Below are positions 25,173 to 33,968 of a DNA stretch of 64,000 bases, piece by piece; positions within the stretch are counted from its first letter, which is position 1; the number at the start of each line of letters is the position of its first letter. The notes beneath the pieces are model-generated. The model ran no database searches. It saw only the letters and a program-made list of their open reading frames with translations, and was not told the origin of the DNA. A program made the position numbers and the translations under genes. Source of the stretch: Rhizobiaceae bacterium (GTDB lineage Bacteria > Pseudomonadota > Alphaproteobacteria > Rhizobiales > Rhizobiaceae); the NCBI GenBank assembly GCA_014238155.1, contig JABABQ010000072.1, positions 62,001 to 126,000 of the forward strand. Direction: 5' to 3'.

Positions 25173-26059
25173 TGACCGTCGCCGCAGATATTTCGGCGCC
25201 GATCCGCCCCTCCTCGGATACCTTGTTGGCGACCCGACAGGGCAAGCCCAGAAATATGGGGCAGATCATTCGTTGGCTGCTATTGTTTGCCGGCGGGATC
25301 GTCATGATCATGCCCATAGCCTATATGATCTCGACATCGCTGAAGTGGCCGCATGAGGTTTACAACGTCAACCTGATCCCCGTCGAACCGACGCTTGAAA
25401 ACTATACCTATGTGCTGGAAGACGGGCGGTTCTATTGGTGGTTTGTCAACTCAATAATCATCGCGACCATAACCACGATCTGCAATTTGTTCTTCGACAG
25501 TCTCGTCGGTTACACTTTGTGCAAATTTCGTTTTCCGGGACGCCAGATCGTATTCATCGCGATTCTGTCGACGCTGATGATTCCTACGGAAATGCTTGTG
25601 ATCCCATGGTATTTGATGTCTCAGTCATTCGGCTGGCTGGATAGTTACTGGGGCATTATGTTCCCCGGTCTGATGACAGCTTTCGGCACGTTTTTGATGA
25701 AGCAGTTTTTTGAAAGTGTGCCCGATGAATTCCTTGAAGCGGCCCGGATTGATGGTCTAAACGAGCTGCAAATCTGGTGGACCGTGGCCATGCCATTGGT
25801 CAAGCCAGCATTGGCTGCGCTGGCAATCTTTGTTTTCCTGGGTAACTGGACAGCGTTCTTGTGGCCGCTGATTGTCACCAACTCTACCGATATGTACACG
25901 ATACCGGTGGGATTGTCGGGCTTTGGCGATGAAGCAGACGTCGCCTGGGAACTCATCATGACGGGCGCGGCCATCAGCACGATTCCAACACTGGTCGTCT
26001 TCCTCATTTTCCAACGCTTCATCATTCGTGGCGTCGTTATGGCTGGGTTGAAGGGATGA
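25172..26059 (+). CDS. CUT1 sugar ABC transporter permease 2 (MalG type)
   Basis: 295 residues with a soluble N-terminal tail of about 30 residues and six helices. The EAA loop FLEAARIDGLNELQIWWTVAMPLVKPALAAL (about residues 188-218) is clear. The start is in TAATG with the previous stop, and its own stop overlaps the lyase start by 4 bases (ATGA). This makes the lyase an integral part of the transport operon. Confidence 0.88.
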   Translation: MTVAADISAPIRPSSDTLLATRQGKPRNMGQIIRWLLLFAGGIVMIMPIAYMISTSLKWPHEVYNVNLIPVEPTLENYTYVLEDGRFYWWFVNSIIIATITTICNLFFDSLVGYTLCKFRFPGRQIVFIAILSTLMIPTEMLVIPWYLMSQSFGWLDSYWGIMFPGLMTAFGTFLMKQFFESVPDEFLEAARIDGLNELQIWWTVAMPLVKPALAALAIFVFLGNWTAFLWPLIVTNSTDMYTIPVGLSGFGDEADVAWELIMTGAAISTIPTLVVFLIFQRFIIRGVVMAGLKG

Positions 26060-27540
26060 TCGAAAAAACCACTTTCCCGGACCTGACGTATAAGGAAACG
26101 GTTCTTGCGCCACTGTTTGATGGCGTAAAAACCCACTATGTCGACTACTTCACGTCGATCAACAAGGCGCATTTGGTCATGTTGACGGAGACGGAAATAT
26201 TGACGCGGGAGCAGGCTTCCAGGATTGCCGAAGCGCTTCAGCAGATTGAGCAGGAAACCGACATCGCGTCCCTGCACTATACGGGCGAACACGAGGATTA
26301 TTTCTTTGTGGTCGAAGCCGCGCTGCGTGACAAACTTGGCGATTTGGGGGGCAGGCTCCACACTGGTCGATCACGTAATGATATGGATCACACGCTTTTT
26401 AAGCTCGCATTGCGCTGCCGTGCGGCTCGGATGTTGGTTCAGATGGAAACTCTGATCGCCTCGCTTCTCGACAAGGCGGAGGCCGAGGCGGCAACGCTCA
26501 TCGTCGCATACACCCATGGCCAACCTGCCCAGCCAACGACATTTGGCCACTACCTTGCTGCAATGATTGAAGTGTTGATCCGTGATATGACACGCCTCAA
26601 TGCCGCCGCCGAAAATCTGGAGCAATGCCCGATGGGTGCAGCTGCCATCACAACTTCTGGTTTTCCCCTTGACCGCCAACGTATGGCTGATCTGCTTGGA
26701 TTTGAGGGTCCGCTGCTTAATTCCTATGGTTGCATTGCTTCTGTCGATTATATCACGGGTCTGTATTCGGCGATAAAACTGGTGTTCGTGCATTTGGGCC
26801 GCGTGGTTCAGGATATGGGCGTTTGGTCGAGCTTTGAAGTTGGTCAGCTGTATGTTCCAAATTCCTTTGTGCAAATCAGTTCGATCATGCCGCAAAAGCG
26901 TAATCCTGTGCCTATTGAGCACATGCGTCATCTTGCGTCTGTCACGGTAGGCCGTTGCGACATGGTGGTGAACACGATGCACAATACGCCTTTTACCGAC
27001 ATGAATGACAGTGAAGGCGAAGTTCAACAGTCTGGTTATGCTGCCTTTGACTCAGGCGGCCGGATGCTGGAATTACTGGCGAGTTTTTTAACGGCGTGCT
27101 CGATCAATCAGAACAACGTGAAGCGCAATACCGATGCCGCATGTATCACAATCACTGAGCTGGCAGACACATTGGTCCGCAATGAAAACCTCTCATTTCG
27201 CCAGGCTCATGAGATAGCTGCTGCAACCGCGCATGCTGTGATCGATTCCGGTAAACCGCTTGGTTCGGGGTATTCAAATTGCCGAGCCGCGTTTCAATCA
27301 GAGACGGGTCGCACATTGGACATGACTGAAAACCAGTTCGCCAGAGCGACGTCTGCGCAAAACTTTGTTGCTGTGCGTAACCTGCCTGGAGGTCCTGCGC
27401 CGGAAGCACTGTCGGCTGCATTGAAAATCTATCGATCAAATCTGCGACAGCTGTCGGCCAGTTGTGCATCGCGAACAAGCCGCCAGTCAGACGCGGAAAC
27501 TGATCTGGATGCTGCTTTCAATTCATTGCTGGAGACCTAG
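26056..27540 (+). CDS. Argininosuccinate-lyase-like enzyme inside a sugar ABC operon
   Basis: 494 residues, fumarase/aspartase superfamily. The closest pattern is argininosuccinate lyase: HTGRSRNDMD (about 101-110), the His-containing AYTHGQPAQPTTFGHY (about 152-167), and the mobile catalytic loop SSIMPQKRNP (about 275-284, with the usual second Lys as Arg). It is embedded between the permease and ATPase genes with a 4-base overlap, not next to arginine genes. A housekeeping role is therefore unlikely. It probably eliminates fumarate or a related acid from an imported N-substituted aspartate or succinyl compound, as EDDS lyase-like members of this superfamily do. The exact substrate is unknown. 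Confidence 0.78.
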   Translation: MIEKTTFPDLTYKETVLAPLFDGVKTHYVDYFTSINKAHLVMLTETEILTREQASRIAEALQQIEQETDIASLHYTGEHEDYFFVVEAALRDKLGDLGGRLHTGRSRNDMDHTLFKLALRCRAARMLVQMETLIASLLDKAEAEAATLIVAYTHGQPAQPTTFGHYLAAMIEVLIRDMTRLNAAAENLEQCPMGAAAITTSGFPLDRQRMADLLGFEGPLLNSYGCIASVDYITGLYSAIKLVFVHLGRVVQDMGVWSSFEVGQLYVPNSFVQISSIMPQKRNPVPIEHMRHLASVTVGRCDMVVNTMHNTPFTDMNDSEGEVQQSGYAAFDSGGRMLELLASFLTACSINQNNVKRNTDAACITITELADTLVRNENLSFRQAHEIAAATAHAVIDSGKPLGSGYSNCRAAFQSETGRTLDMTENQFARATSAQNFVAVRNLPGGPAPEALSAALKIYRSNLRQLSASCASRTSRQSDAETDLDAAFNSLLET

Positions 27541-27544
27541 AATC

Positions 27545-28600
27545 ATGGCCAATCTTGCAGTTCGAGACCTGATGAAATCCTACGGCCAAACCGAAGTGCT
27601 GCACGGCATCAATCTTGACGTGGCGGATGGCGAATTCGTTGTATTGGTCGGCCCTTCAGGATGCGGTAAGTCCACAACTCTGAGAATGATCGCCGGCCTG
27701 GAAGAGATCACAGCCGGGGACGTCATCATTGGTGACCGGGTGGTCAATAATCTGGAACCGAAAGAGCGGGACATTGCGATGGTGTTCCAGAATTACGCAA
27801 TTTATCCGCATATGTCGGTCAAGAAAAATATCGCCTTCGGCTTGAGAACATCGAAGATGTCAAAGCCGGAAAAAGAAGCACGTATCCAGGAGGTGGCAGA
27901 AATCCTTGATATGCAAATGCTGCTGGACCGCAAACCAAATGCCCTGTCTGGTGGCCAGCGACAAAGGGTTGCCATCGGCCGTGCAATGGTCCGCGACCCG
28001 GCGGTGTTTCTGTTTGATGAGCCGCTGTCAAATCTAGATGCGCAGCTGAGAACACAGATGCGACTGGAGATCAAAAAACTGCACCAACGCGTGGGGAACA
28101 CGATCATTTTCGTGACCCACGATCAGGTGGAGGCCATGACCATGGCCGATCGGATTGTCATCATGAAGGACGGCCACATCCAGCAAGTTGGCACGCCTGG
28201 AGAAGTCTATCACCAACCGGCCAACGCATTTGTTGCGCAATTCATTGGTGCGCCATCGATGAATATGCTGCCGGGTACATTGAATGGCGACGGTGTTCAT
28301 CTTGAAGGTGGCGGCAGCTTCAAGACCAGTCAGACACACCCAAGTCCACTTCAGGTCATGGTTGGCGTGCGCCCGGATGACCTGACGTTGGAAGCAGGAC
28401 AGTCAATTCTGTCTGGCAAGGTCACCGTCCGCGAACCGTTGGGACCCGAAACGCTGATATATGTTGAAACCACATCTGGTGAGATCATTGCCAAAGCGTC
28501 TGGCCGGACCCCTCCAGAAGTTGGCGAGAAAGTTGAACTTTCAGCCGACATGGCCAATTTGCACATCTTTGACGCCGATACCGGAAATGTCTTGCGGTGA
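27545..28600 (+). CDS. CUT1 sugar ABC transporter ATP-binding protein (MalK/UgpC type)
   Basis: 351 residues. Walker [10 protein letters not shown] 36-44, signature LSGGQRQ 134-140, Walker B FLFDEP 155-160, then a C-terminal TOBE/OB regulatory part from about 235 (VGVRPDDLTLE). ATG 27545 lies 4 bases after the lyase stop. Its own stop overlaps the kinase GTG start (GTGA). It powers the importer encoded from 22939. Confidence 0.88.
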   Translation: MANLAVRDLMKSYGQTEVLHGINLDVADGEFVVLVGPSGCGKSTTLRMIAGLEEITAGDVIIGDRVVNNLEPKERDIAMVFQNYAIYPHMSVKKNIAFGLRTSKMSKPEKEARIQEVAEILDMQMLLDRKPNALSGGQRQRVAIGRAMVRDPAVFLFDEPLSNLDAQLRTQMRLEIKKLHQRVGNTIIFVTHDQVEAMTMADRIVIMKDGHIQQVGTPGEVYHQPANAFVAQFIGAPSMNMLPGTLNGDGVHLEGGGSFKTSQTHPSPLQVMVGVRPDDLTLEAGQSILSGKVTVREPLGPETLIYVETTSGEIIAKASGRTPPEVGEKVELSADMANLHIFDADTGNVLR

Positions 28601-29499
28601 GAGATACTCCTCCATCAAACACGGTGCTTTGTGCTGGTCGCTTATATTGTGATCTGGTATTTACAGGCGTTCCAAAATTGCCAGTTATGGGGACCGAAAC
28701 ATTCGCCAATGATCTGTCCCTGCATGCGGGTGGTGGTGCGTTTATTACAGCAGCGGCATTCAGTGCCCTGGGTTGGCAAGCGTCACTGCTTGCGACGCTC
28801 CCTGCGGCTCCCTTTGATTCAATTGTTTGTGCACAAATCGAGAGTTCAGGTGTTGAGATTGATTTTTGCAAATCCGCGGAACGGGGTGCAGCGCCACAGC
28901 TTACCGTTGCCATAACCGGCAAAGATGATCGCGCATTTCTCAGCAACAAGACTGGCAAGGCGATGCCTGATTTTGACTTTTCTGCCGGCGCTATCAAGCA
29001 TCTTCATATTGGCGAACTTAGAAGTTTGGTGGAGCATCCCGACCTGATCGAAAAGGCTCGGCTGGCGGGAATGACAATTTCTTTGGACTGTGCGTGGGAT
29101 GCTGAGCTGTTGGCCCAAGGGTCTCAAATGAGCTCTCTTTTATCAAAGGTCGATGTCTTCCTGCCCAATGATTCAGAATATTCCCTTTTGACACAGTCAG
29201 GGCTTGCCGAAGACGCAACCCCACTCACGGTTGTCAAATGCGGAAGTGAAGGAGCGCGAGCTCTGCAACAGGGCAGATGGATTGTGGTACCCGCGATTCC
29301 GGCCACAGTCGTGGATTCAACCGGAGCGGGCGACGCTTTCAATGGCGGTTTTTTAACCAGCTGGCTTTCTGGAAAACCACTCCGCGATTGTCTGTTGGAT
29401 GGCAATCGGTGTGGCCATATTTCTGTTGGTCAAACCGGTGGTACCGGGGGGTTAGCCGAACTGCGCAGCGACATACAATATCACAGCAAGCTTGCCTGA
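28597..29499 (+). CDS. PfkB-family carbohydrate kinase
   Basis: 300 residues. The C-terminal PfkB signature DSTGAGDAFNGGF (about residues 242-254) contains the anion hole and catalytic Asp. The N-terminal GGGAFITAAAFSALGW is the sugar-binding glycine-rich motif of ribokinase-like enzymes. The GTG start at 28597 overlaps the ATPase stop. It should phosphorylate the sugar or sugar-like product released by the locus. It is the last gene of the operon. Confidence 0.84.
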   Translation: MRDTPPSNTVLCAGRLYCDLVFTGVPKLPVMGTETFANDLSLHAGGGAFITAAAFSALGWQASLLATLPAAPFDSIVCAQIESSGVEIDFCKSAERGAAPQLTVAITGKDDRAFLSNKTGKAMPDFDFSAGAIKHLHIGELRSLVEHPDLIEKARLAGMTISLDCAWDAELLAQGSQMSSLLSKVDVFLPNDSEYSLLTQSGLAEDATPLTVVKCGSEGARALQQGRWIVVPAIPATVVDSTGAGDAFNGGFLTSWLSGKPLRDCLLDGNRCGHISVGQTGGTGGLAELRSDIQYHSKLA

Positions 29500-29525
29500 T
29501 ATCGGCTGGCGGCCACCTGACATCC

Positions 29526-29573
29526 AGCGGCGAGCGACGAGCGGCGAGCGGCGTCGAACAGCGGCGAGCGGCG
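29526..29573. repeat. Short GC-rich repeat AGCGGCGAGCGGCG
   Basis: Three tandem-like copies: AGCGGCGAGCGACG at 29526-29539, AGCGGCGAGCGGCG at 29540-29553, and the identical 14-mer at 29560-29573. They lie in the 300-base gap 29500-29799 just after the kinase stop. The rest of that gap contains no recognisable gene and no clear T-tract terminator; AAGGAG precedes the next start at 29800. Confidence 0.7.
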
Positions 29574-29799
29574 CCCGGTCGGCCCTTTCAATTGTTCAAA
29601 ACGCCCGCCGAATTCATTGCTTTTGTAAAACAAATCCGCTGCCAGATACGCCCTTAATCTTCCACAAGCCCTTGCAAACCGGGTGTTTTGCCGGGGTGTG
29701 CCACAATTCACAGATTTGTGTTCAAGCCAAAGATAGGTTTCCTTCACCACGCATTGGGGAATCCACTTCAGCGTGACCTTTTAGGAAGGAGACCCAACA

Positions 29800-32328
29800 A
29801 TGAGTAAGAACAATTTGACGCTAATTTGTACCGCTGCTCTTGCCGCCGGCATGTTGGCAGGAAATGCTCGTGCACAGGAAGGCCCGGTCCTAGAGCCAGG
29901 CGACGCTGTCGTCACCGGCTTTTCCGGCACCGCTCAACCAACCACATCTACACCAACACTCCACATCGACCTTGACGGACCCTCTGCACAGATAATGTCA
30001 TTGGCCGCGATGTCCGGTGCACCCACAGGTGCAATGACCACCGTGACCGCCAAACGGCGCATCACAGCTAAGGAAGTTGGACAGGTTTTTGCCATCGCGC
30101 TTGATGATGCCGGCGATGGAGAAACCCCCAACATCTATCTCGGTGCGACTTCATTGTTCGGGCTGTATATTGTTGAAGGTCGAGGTGGCGAACGACTTGA
30201 ATTCGGTGAGCCCGGAGCGACATTTATGAATGGTCAATTTGGCCCTGGCGGTTCGGCTGGTTCAATTTGGCAAATCGATGGCGTAACCGGTGAGATTTCC
30301 GAATTTGCCCGGCTTCCCGGAAATTCGGGTGTCGGTGTCGGCGACGTCGTCTTCGATGCTGCCAGCCGACAGTTCTTTGCAACCGATCTCGACAACGGAA
30401 TGATTTATCGAATTTCTGAAGACGGAACCGTTGTCGATTCATTCGACCATGGTGTCACTGGCCGTACAAATGCCGGGTTGGACGCTGTCACTGATGATGA
30501 TTCGCTGCTCGATATCACGAACCCATCTTTCGATGCCTCTGCCACCGATACCTGGGGTTACACCCAGTCGCAACGACGTGTGTGGGGCCTGACGACCAAC
30601 AACGGCCGTGTGTATTACGCCACTCAAAACGAACCGCAGGTCTGGTCCGTTGGCATCGCTGACGATGGCAGTTTCGCTGAAGATCCGAAGTTGGAGTTCG
30701 ATGTCAAGGATCTGCCCAGTAATGGTCCGATCACCGATATGCTGTTTGATAAATCCGGGCGGATATATCTCGCCCAACGAGGTCCACAGACGGCAAGCTT
30801 CAATTTTTCCGAGTTTATAGAACCTGGAAAAGCTAGTGTGATGCGCTATATCCCGTCGACCTCGGATGAGGGATCATGGGAACCGGATCCTGACTATTAT
30901 GCGATCGGCATGCCAGCTGAACACGAAGCCGCCAATGGTGGTGCAGCTCTGGGTTATGACTACGATGAAAATGGTGCTGCCCATACCAATAAATGTGGTG
31001 GCATGTTGTGGTCGACCGGTGGTCGTTTGGTCGCCAGTGATGGTTCCGACGAAACACCTGCCGACGTTCATGGCCTCCAGGGCAATTCGGTAGGACTCGT
31101 TCGACCGGAGAATGTCCCGCCACTGGCTTCATATTTTGTCGATGATGATGGACTGACCGGTGATTCGCATAAAGCCGGCCACATGGGCGATGTTGAAATC
31201 TTCCAGCCTTGCCTGGAGACAGCCGAAAACCAATATCCTCCTGGCTATTTCCCGCCATATGATGAGCCACCAACCGATTGGCCGCCGGAATTTCCTCCAC
31301 CGACTGATCCCTTCCACACCAATTTGCGTCTGACTAAAACGGCCTCACCAAAAGATTGCTTGCCGATGTATGGCGGTTGGTCATGCCAGTTTAAAATTGT
31401 TGTGCGGAACACCGGACCCGATCGCTATTGGGGTGATATCCTGGTGAGAGATGTAGTGCCAGCAGCACCTGCGGGCGTCTACTTTGGTGTTGGACCCGTG
31501 CCACCTTGGTCCTGCTGGAAGGCAGGTCCGGCGGAATTGCGGTGCTGGCGTCCAAACGTCATCCTCAATGTCGGTCAATACGTGGAATTGAAAGTCAATG
31601 TCTGGCTGCCAAATTCTTACAACCGGTGCCGCCTGCGCAACATCGCAGAAATCGAATGGGCTCCCGGTGGAACCCAATGGAACACCGATCCCGATGACGA
31701 CTTTGATGGTGCGTCTGCTACTCTGCCGTTACGCCATTGCGTGCCTGCACACCGGCCAATAGGGTCCAATGTTCACCGGCCTGTAGGCTCGGATGTTCAC
31801 CGTCCACAGGGCTCGGTCGTCCATCGTCCAAGAGGTTCGGTCGTCCATCGTCCACGCGGCTCGGTTGTCCATCGTCCAAGAGGTTCGGTCGTCCATCGTC
31901 CACGCGGTTCGGTTGTCCACCGTCCACGCGGCTCGGTTGTCCATCGTCCACGCGGTTCGGTCGTCCATCGTCCACAGGGCTCGGTTGTGCACCGTCCGAA
32001 GGGCTCGGTTGTCCACCGTCCAAGAGGTTCGATCGTCCATCGTCCACGCGGCTCGGTTGTGCACCGTCCGAAGGGCTCGGTTGTCCATCGTCCTCGGGGT
32101 TCGGTTGTCCACCGTCCAAAAGGTTCGAAGGTCCACCGTCCAAGGGGATCCAAGGTTCACCTCCCAAGGGGATCCAGGGTTCACCGTCCAAAGGGATCCA
32201 AGGTTCATCTTCCAAGGGGATCCAGGGTTCACCGTCCAAAGGGATCCAAGGTTCATCTCCCAAGGGGATCCAGGATATTGATCCCACGGTCGCAAAATCT
32301 GCAACTGAATAGAGCGCCAACAAACTAA
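29800..32328 (+). CDS. Secreted protein with propeller-like domain, DUF11-like domain and 22 HRPxGSxV repeats
   Basis: 842 residues. Signal peptide 1-25 (cleavage after ARA-Q). Residues about 80-480 contain repeated short motifs such as VFAIALDD, SIWQIDGVTG, MIYRISEDGTV and RVWGLTTNNGRVYYAT that suggest a beta-propeller. A Pro-rich linker (PPGYFPPYDEPPTDWPPEFPPP) leads to a DUF11-like beta-sandwich at about 507-645 (TNLRLTKTASPKDC, CQFKIVVRNTGPD) with several Cys. Residues 651-826 are 22 octapeptides HRPxGSxV, very basic, ending in a short tail. The function is unknown; export and architecture suggest a cell-surface or matrix protein. AAGGAG precedes the ATG. A second secreted protein is encoded downstream. 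Confidence 0.75.
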   Translation: MSKNNLTLICTAALAAGMLAGNARAQEGPVLEPGDAVVTGFSGTAQPTTSTPTLHIDLDGPSAQIMSLAAMSGAPTGAMTTVTAKRRITAKEVGQVFAIALDDAGDGETPNIYLGATSLFGLYIVEGRGGERLEFGEPGATFMNGQFGPGGSAGSIWQIDGVTGEISEFARLPGNSGVGVGDVVFDAASRQFFATDLDNGMIYRISEDGTVVDSFDHGVTGRTNAGLDAVTDDDSLLDITNPSFDASATDTWGYTQSQRRVWGLTTNNGRVYYATQNEPQVWSVGIADDGSFAEDPKLEFDVKDLPSNGPITDMLFDKSGRIYLAQRGPQTASFNFSEFIEPGKASVMRYIPSTSDEGSWEPDPDYYAIGMPAEHEAANGGAALGYDYDENGAAHTNKCGGMLWSTGGRLVASDGSDETPADVHGLQGNSVGLVRPENVPPLASYFVDDDGLTGDSHKAGHMGDVEIFQPCLETAENQYPPGYFPPYDEPPTDWPPEFPPPTDPFHTNLRLTKTASPKDCLPMYGGWSCQFKIVVRNTGPDRYWGDILVRDVVPAAPAGVYFGVGPVPPWSCWKAGPAELRCWRPNVILNVGQYVELKVNVWLPNSYNRCRLRNIAEIEWAPGGTQWNTDPDDDFDGASATLPLRHCVPAHRPIGSNVHRPVGSDVHRPQGSVVHRPRGSVVHRPRGSVVHRPRGSVVHRPRGSVVHRPRGSVVHRPRGSVVHRPQGSVVHRPKGSVVHRPRGSIVHRPRGSVVHRPKGSVVHRPRGSVVHRPKGSKVHRPRGSKVHLPRGSRVHRPKGSKVHLPRGSRVHRPKGSKVHLPRGSRILIPRSQNLQLNRAPTN
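31750..32277 (+). repeat. 22 x 24-bp in-frame tandem repeat (HRPxGSxV)
   Basis: Uninterrupted 24-bp units, each beginning CAC/CAT-CG and encoding HRPxGSxV. The x residue is I, V and Q in units 1-3, mostly R in units 4-9, then Q, K or R. Units 18-22 alternate HLPRGSRV and HRPKGSKV, giving a 48-bp higher-order repeat with GGATCC in each unit. Arg is encoded by either CGC or AGA in otherwise near-identical units. The array leaves other frames open, which explains the long overlapping reading frames there. Confidence 0.95.
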
Positions 32329-32362
32329 CTTCTGACTGCGCACTATGCGGACTGAACAAGAC

Positions 32363-32388
32363 GGCCCATCGGCACCTGCCGGTGGGCC
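32363..32388 (+). terminator. Strong hairpin between the repeat protein and next gene
   Basis: GGCCCATCGGCA (32363-32374) pairs with TGCCGGTGGGCC (32377-32388) with one G-T wobble, 35 bases after the stop of the repeat protein. No T-tract follows, so it may be a partial terminator or an mRNA 3'-end stabiliser, with the downstream secreted protein read through at a lower level. Confidence 0.5.
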
Positions 32389-32468
32389 AACTAACTGTAA
32401 ACCTCCACTCTTCTCAATATGTGCAAATACTGGCAACATTCAAAGATGAAGCGCCCAGGGACCCCGAC

Positions 32469-33545
32469 ATGACAAGATCAATGATTGAAAATCCAATTTT
32501 TCACCGGGGAGCACGTTTGTATTTCGCTGGCGCCTGCCATTGGTTTTTAGCAGTGGCAGCGGCATTGCTGCTTTGGCCAACTGCAACGATGTCTGCCCGG
32601 GCGGAAAGCCCCGAGATCAAGACCAATCAGTCCTGGATCGAAAATATGCAAACGGGTGGAGAACTGAAAATCAACAGCGTTGAAGATGCATTTGAATTTG
32701 TATTTTCGCGGCTACCCGATCAGGTTTCTGTTTATCCAACCGAAAATTATTACTATTTCACCTTCCCCGCAGACGGAGTGATCTATGCTGGCAATCTGCG
32801 TCTTGCAGCTCAGGACCGTGAGCAGGGCGTGATTCATTTTGCCGCTTTCAAACAAGCAAATCAGTCCAGCGAAGCTGGCGAGATGCTGTACAAGCCTTTG
32901 ACAATTAAAGACGGTGTCGAAGTCAACAAACTTGACCCATTTTCCTACCAGGTGGTTTACAAGGAAAAGTCAGTCACTTTCAATCTCAACGATGTTTCTG
33001 CCATCCAGCCACCCAAAGAGATAATTGCCGAAGGAGAGCGCTATCTCGGCCTGGTTGCTGATGAGTCGGGCGTGCGGTTTTTCCTGTTCTATAATCAAAT
33101 ACACAAGGTTTTCGCCTATGTTTTGGACGAAACGAACGGTGTTCTTGACCAGTTTGTTCAAACAGCAGAGGACAGTCGTGTCCTTGTTGGACAACGAACC
33201 GGATTTGCATTTTACAATCACCACTATCTCGACCGGCGGGTTTTGATAGGTGTGCATGGCGCCAACACGGTGGTGAATAATTACTATGACGGCCCGGCGG
33301 ACCAACTGCCGGAAAACCACATTATTGATGACAATTTGCGCAAGTCTATCGTCGATTCAGACCCGGATGTGAAAGACCGGCTCGACAAGTTCGGATATTT
33401 CAAGAGTGGTGAAGGCCGGTATCTGATTTCGCCTTATGTTCAATATCTGTATCTGGAGGAACTTGATGGATATCATCAGTGTGCTGGCAATCCAGAGCTT
33501 GCGGCAGAAATTTACGACGCCTGTTTCGTTGCGGGTGATGAATAA
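32469..33545 (+). CDS. Secreted protein of unknown function
   Basis: 358 residues when started at ATG 32469, which has AGGGA about 8 bases upstream. A hydrophobic segment (about residues 22-42, FLAVAAALLLWPTATMSARA) looks like a signal peptide after a long basic N-region, so the mature protein begins near ES. The rest is mixed alpha/beta, rich in Tyr and Asp, with FEFVFSRLPDQVSVYPTENYYYFTFPADG near the mature N terminus and a short Cys-containing end. I do not recognise a family. Its position behind the octapeptide-repeat protein suggests they work together. Confidence 0.65.
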   Translation: MTRSMIENPIFHRGARLYFAGACHWFLAVAAALLLWPTATMSARAESPEIKTNQSWIENMQTGGELKINSVEDAFEFVFSRLPDQVSVYPTENYYYFTFPADGVIYAGNLRLAAQDREQGVIHFAAFKQANQSSEAGEMLYKPLTIKDGVEVNKLDPFSYQVVYKEKSVTFNLNDVSAIQPPKEIIAEGERYLGLVADESGVRFFLFYNQIHKVFAYVLDETNGVLDQFVQTAEDSRVLVGQRTGFAFYNHHYLDRRVLIGVHGANTVVNNYYDGPADQLPENHIIDDNLRKSIVDSDPDVKDRLDKFGYFKSGEGRYLISPYVQYLYLEELDGYHQCAGNPELAAEIYDACFVAGDE

Positions 33546-33652
33546 CCCGGTTTGGCGGTGCCGTTTCCACCCAGGCTCGTCGAAATCCTGGTAGATTTTT
33601 AATTACCCGCCAATATGTGATAGCCTGTGGTGATTATAGTGGGAGGAAGAAA

Positions 33653-33913
33653 ATGCCAAAAGTAATTTCTACGCACGAAGTCGATGACGTTGCCCATTGG
33701 CTCGCATCGCCCAAACGGGCAGAGGTGTTTAGTGGGGTGGCGGAAAACATTCGAACATTTGTTCATTCAACTGAGCCCAATCAGGTCGGTTTGACGATGG
33801 ATATAGCAGACATGGACGCTTTCCAGGCAGTGTTGGAAAGCGATGCTGGTGCTGCAGCGATGAAGTATGATGGTGTTCGACCGGAAACCGTCGTGGTGCT
33901 GATCGAAGGCTAG
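33653..33913 (+). CDS. Small hypothetical protein
   Basis: 86 residues. GGGAGGAAG directly upstream of ATG 33653 is a strong ribosome binding site. It is soluble and acidic, with FVHSTEPNQVGLTMDIADMDAFQAVLES in the middle, resembling the ferredoxin-like alpha+beta proteins of about 90 residues found in many proteobacteria. I cannot name a family. It is separated from its neighbours by 107 and 55 bases, so it is probably transcribed alone. It converges on the next minus-strand operon. Confidence 0.6.
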   Translation: MPKVISTHEVDDVAHWLASPKRAEVFSGVAENIRTFVHSTEPNQVGLTMDIADMDAFQAVLESDAGAAAMKYDGVRPETVVVLIEG

Positions 33914-33968
33914 AGTTTGAACCGCGCTGGGTGACCAGAATGAATGTGGAACACATTTTGCCGACGGA

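Noticed and set aside
31750-32277. CRISPR-like look of regularly spaced repeats
   Set aside because: Units are contiguous with no spacers and are in frame with a secreted protein. No cas genes are present.
31718-32439. Several long antisense and alternate-frame reading frames over the repeat region
   Set aside because: They exist because a 24-bp repeat without stops keeps every frame open. The plus-frame product has a signal peptide, domains and an RBS; the others have none.
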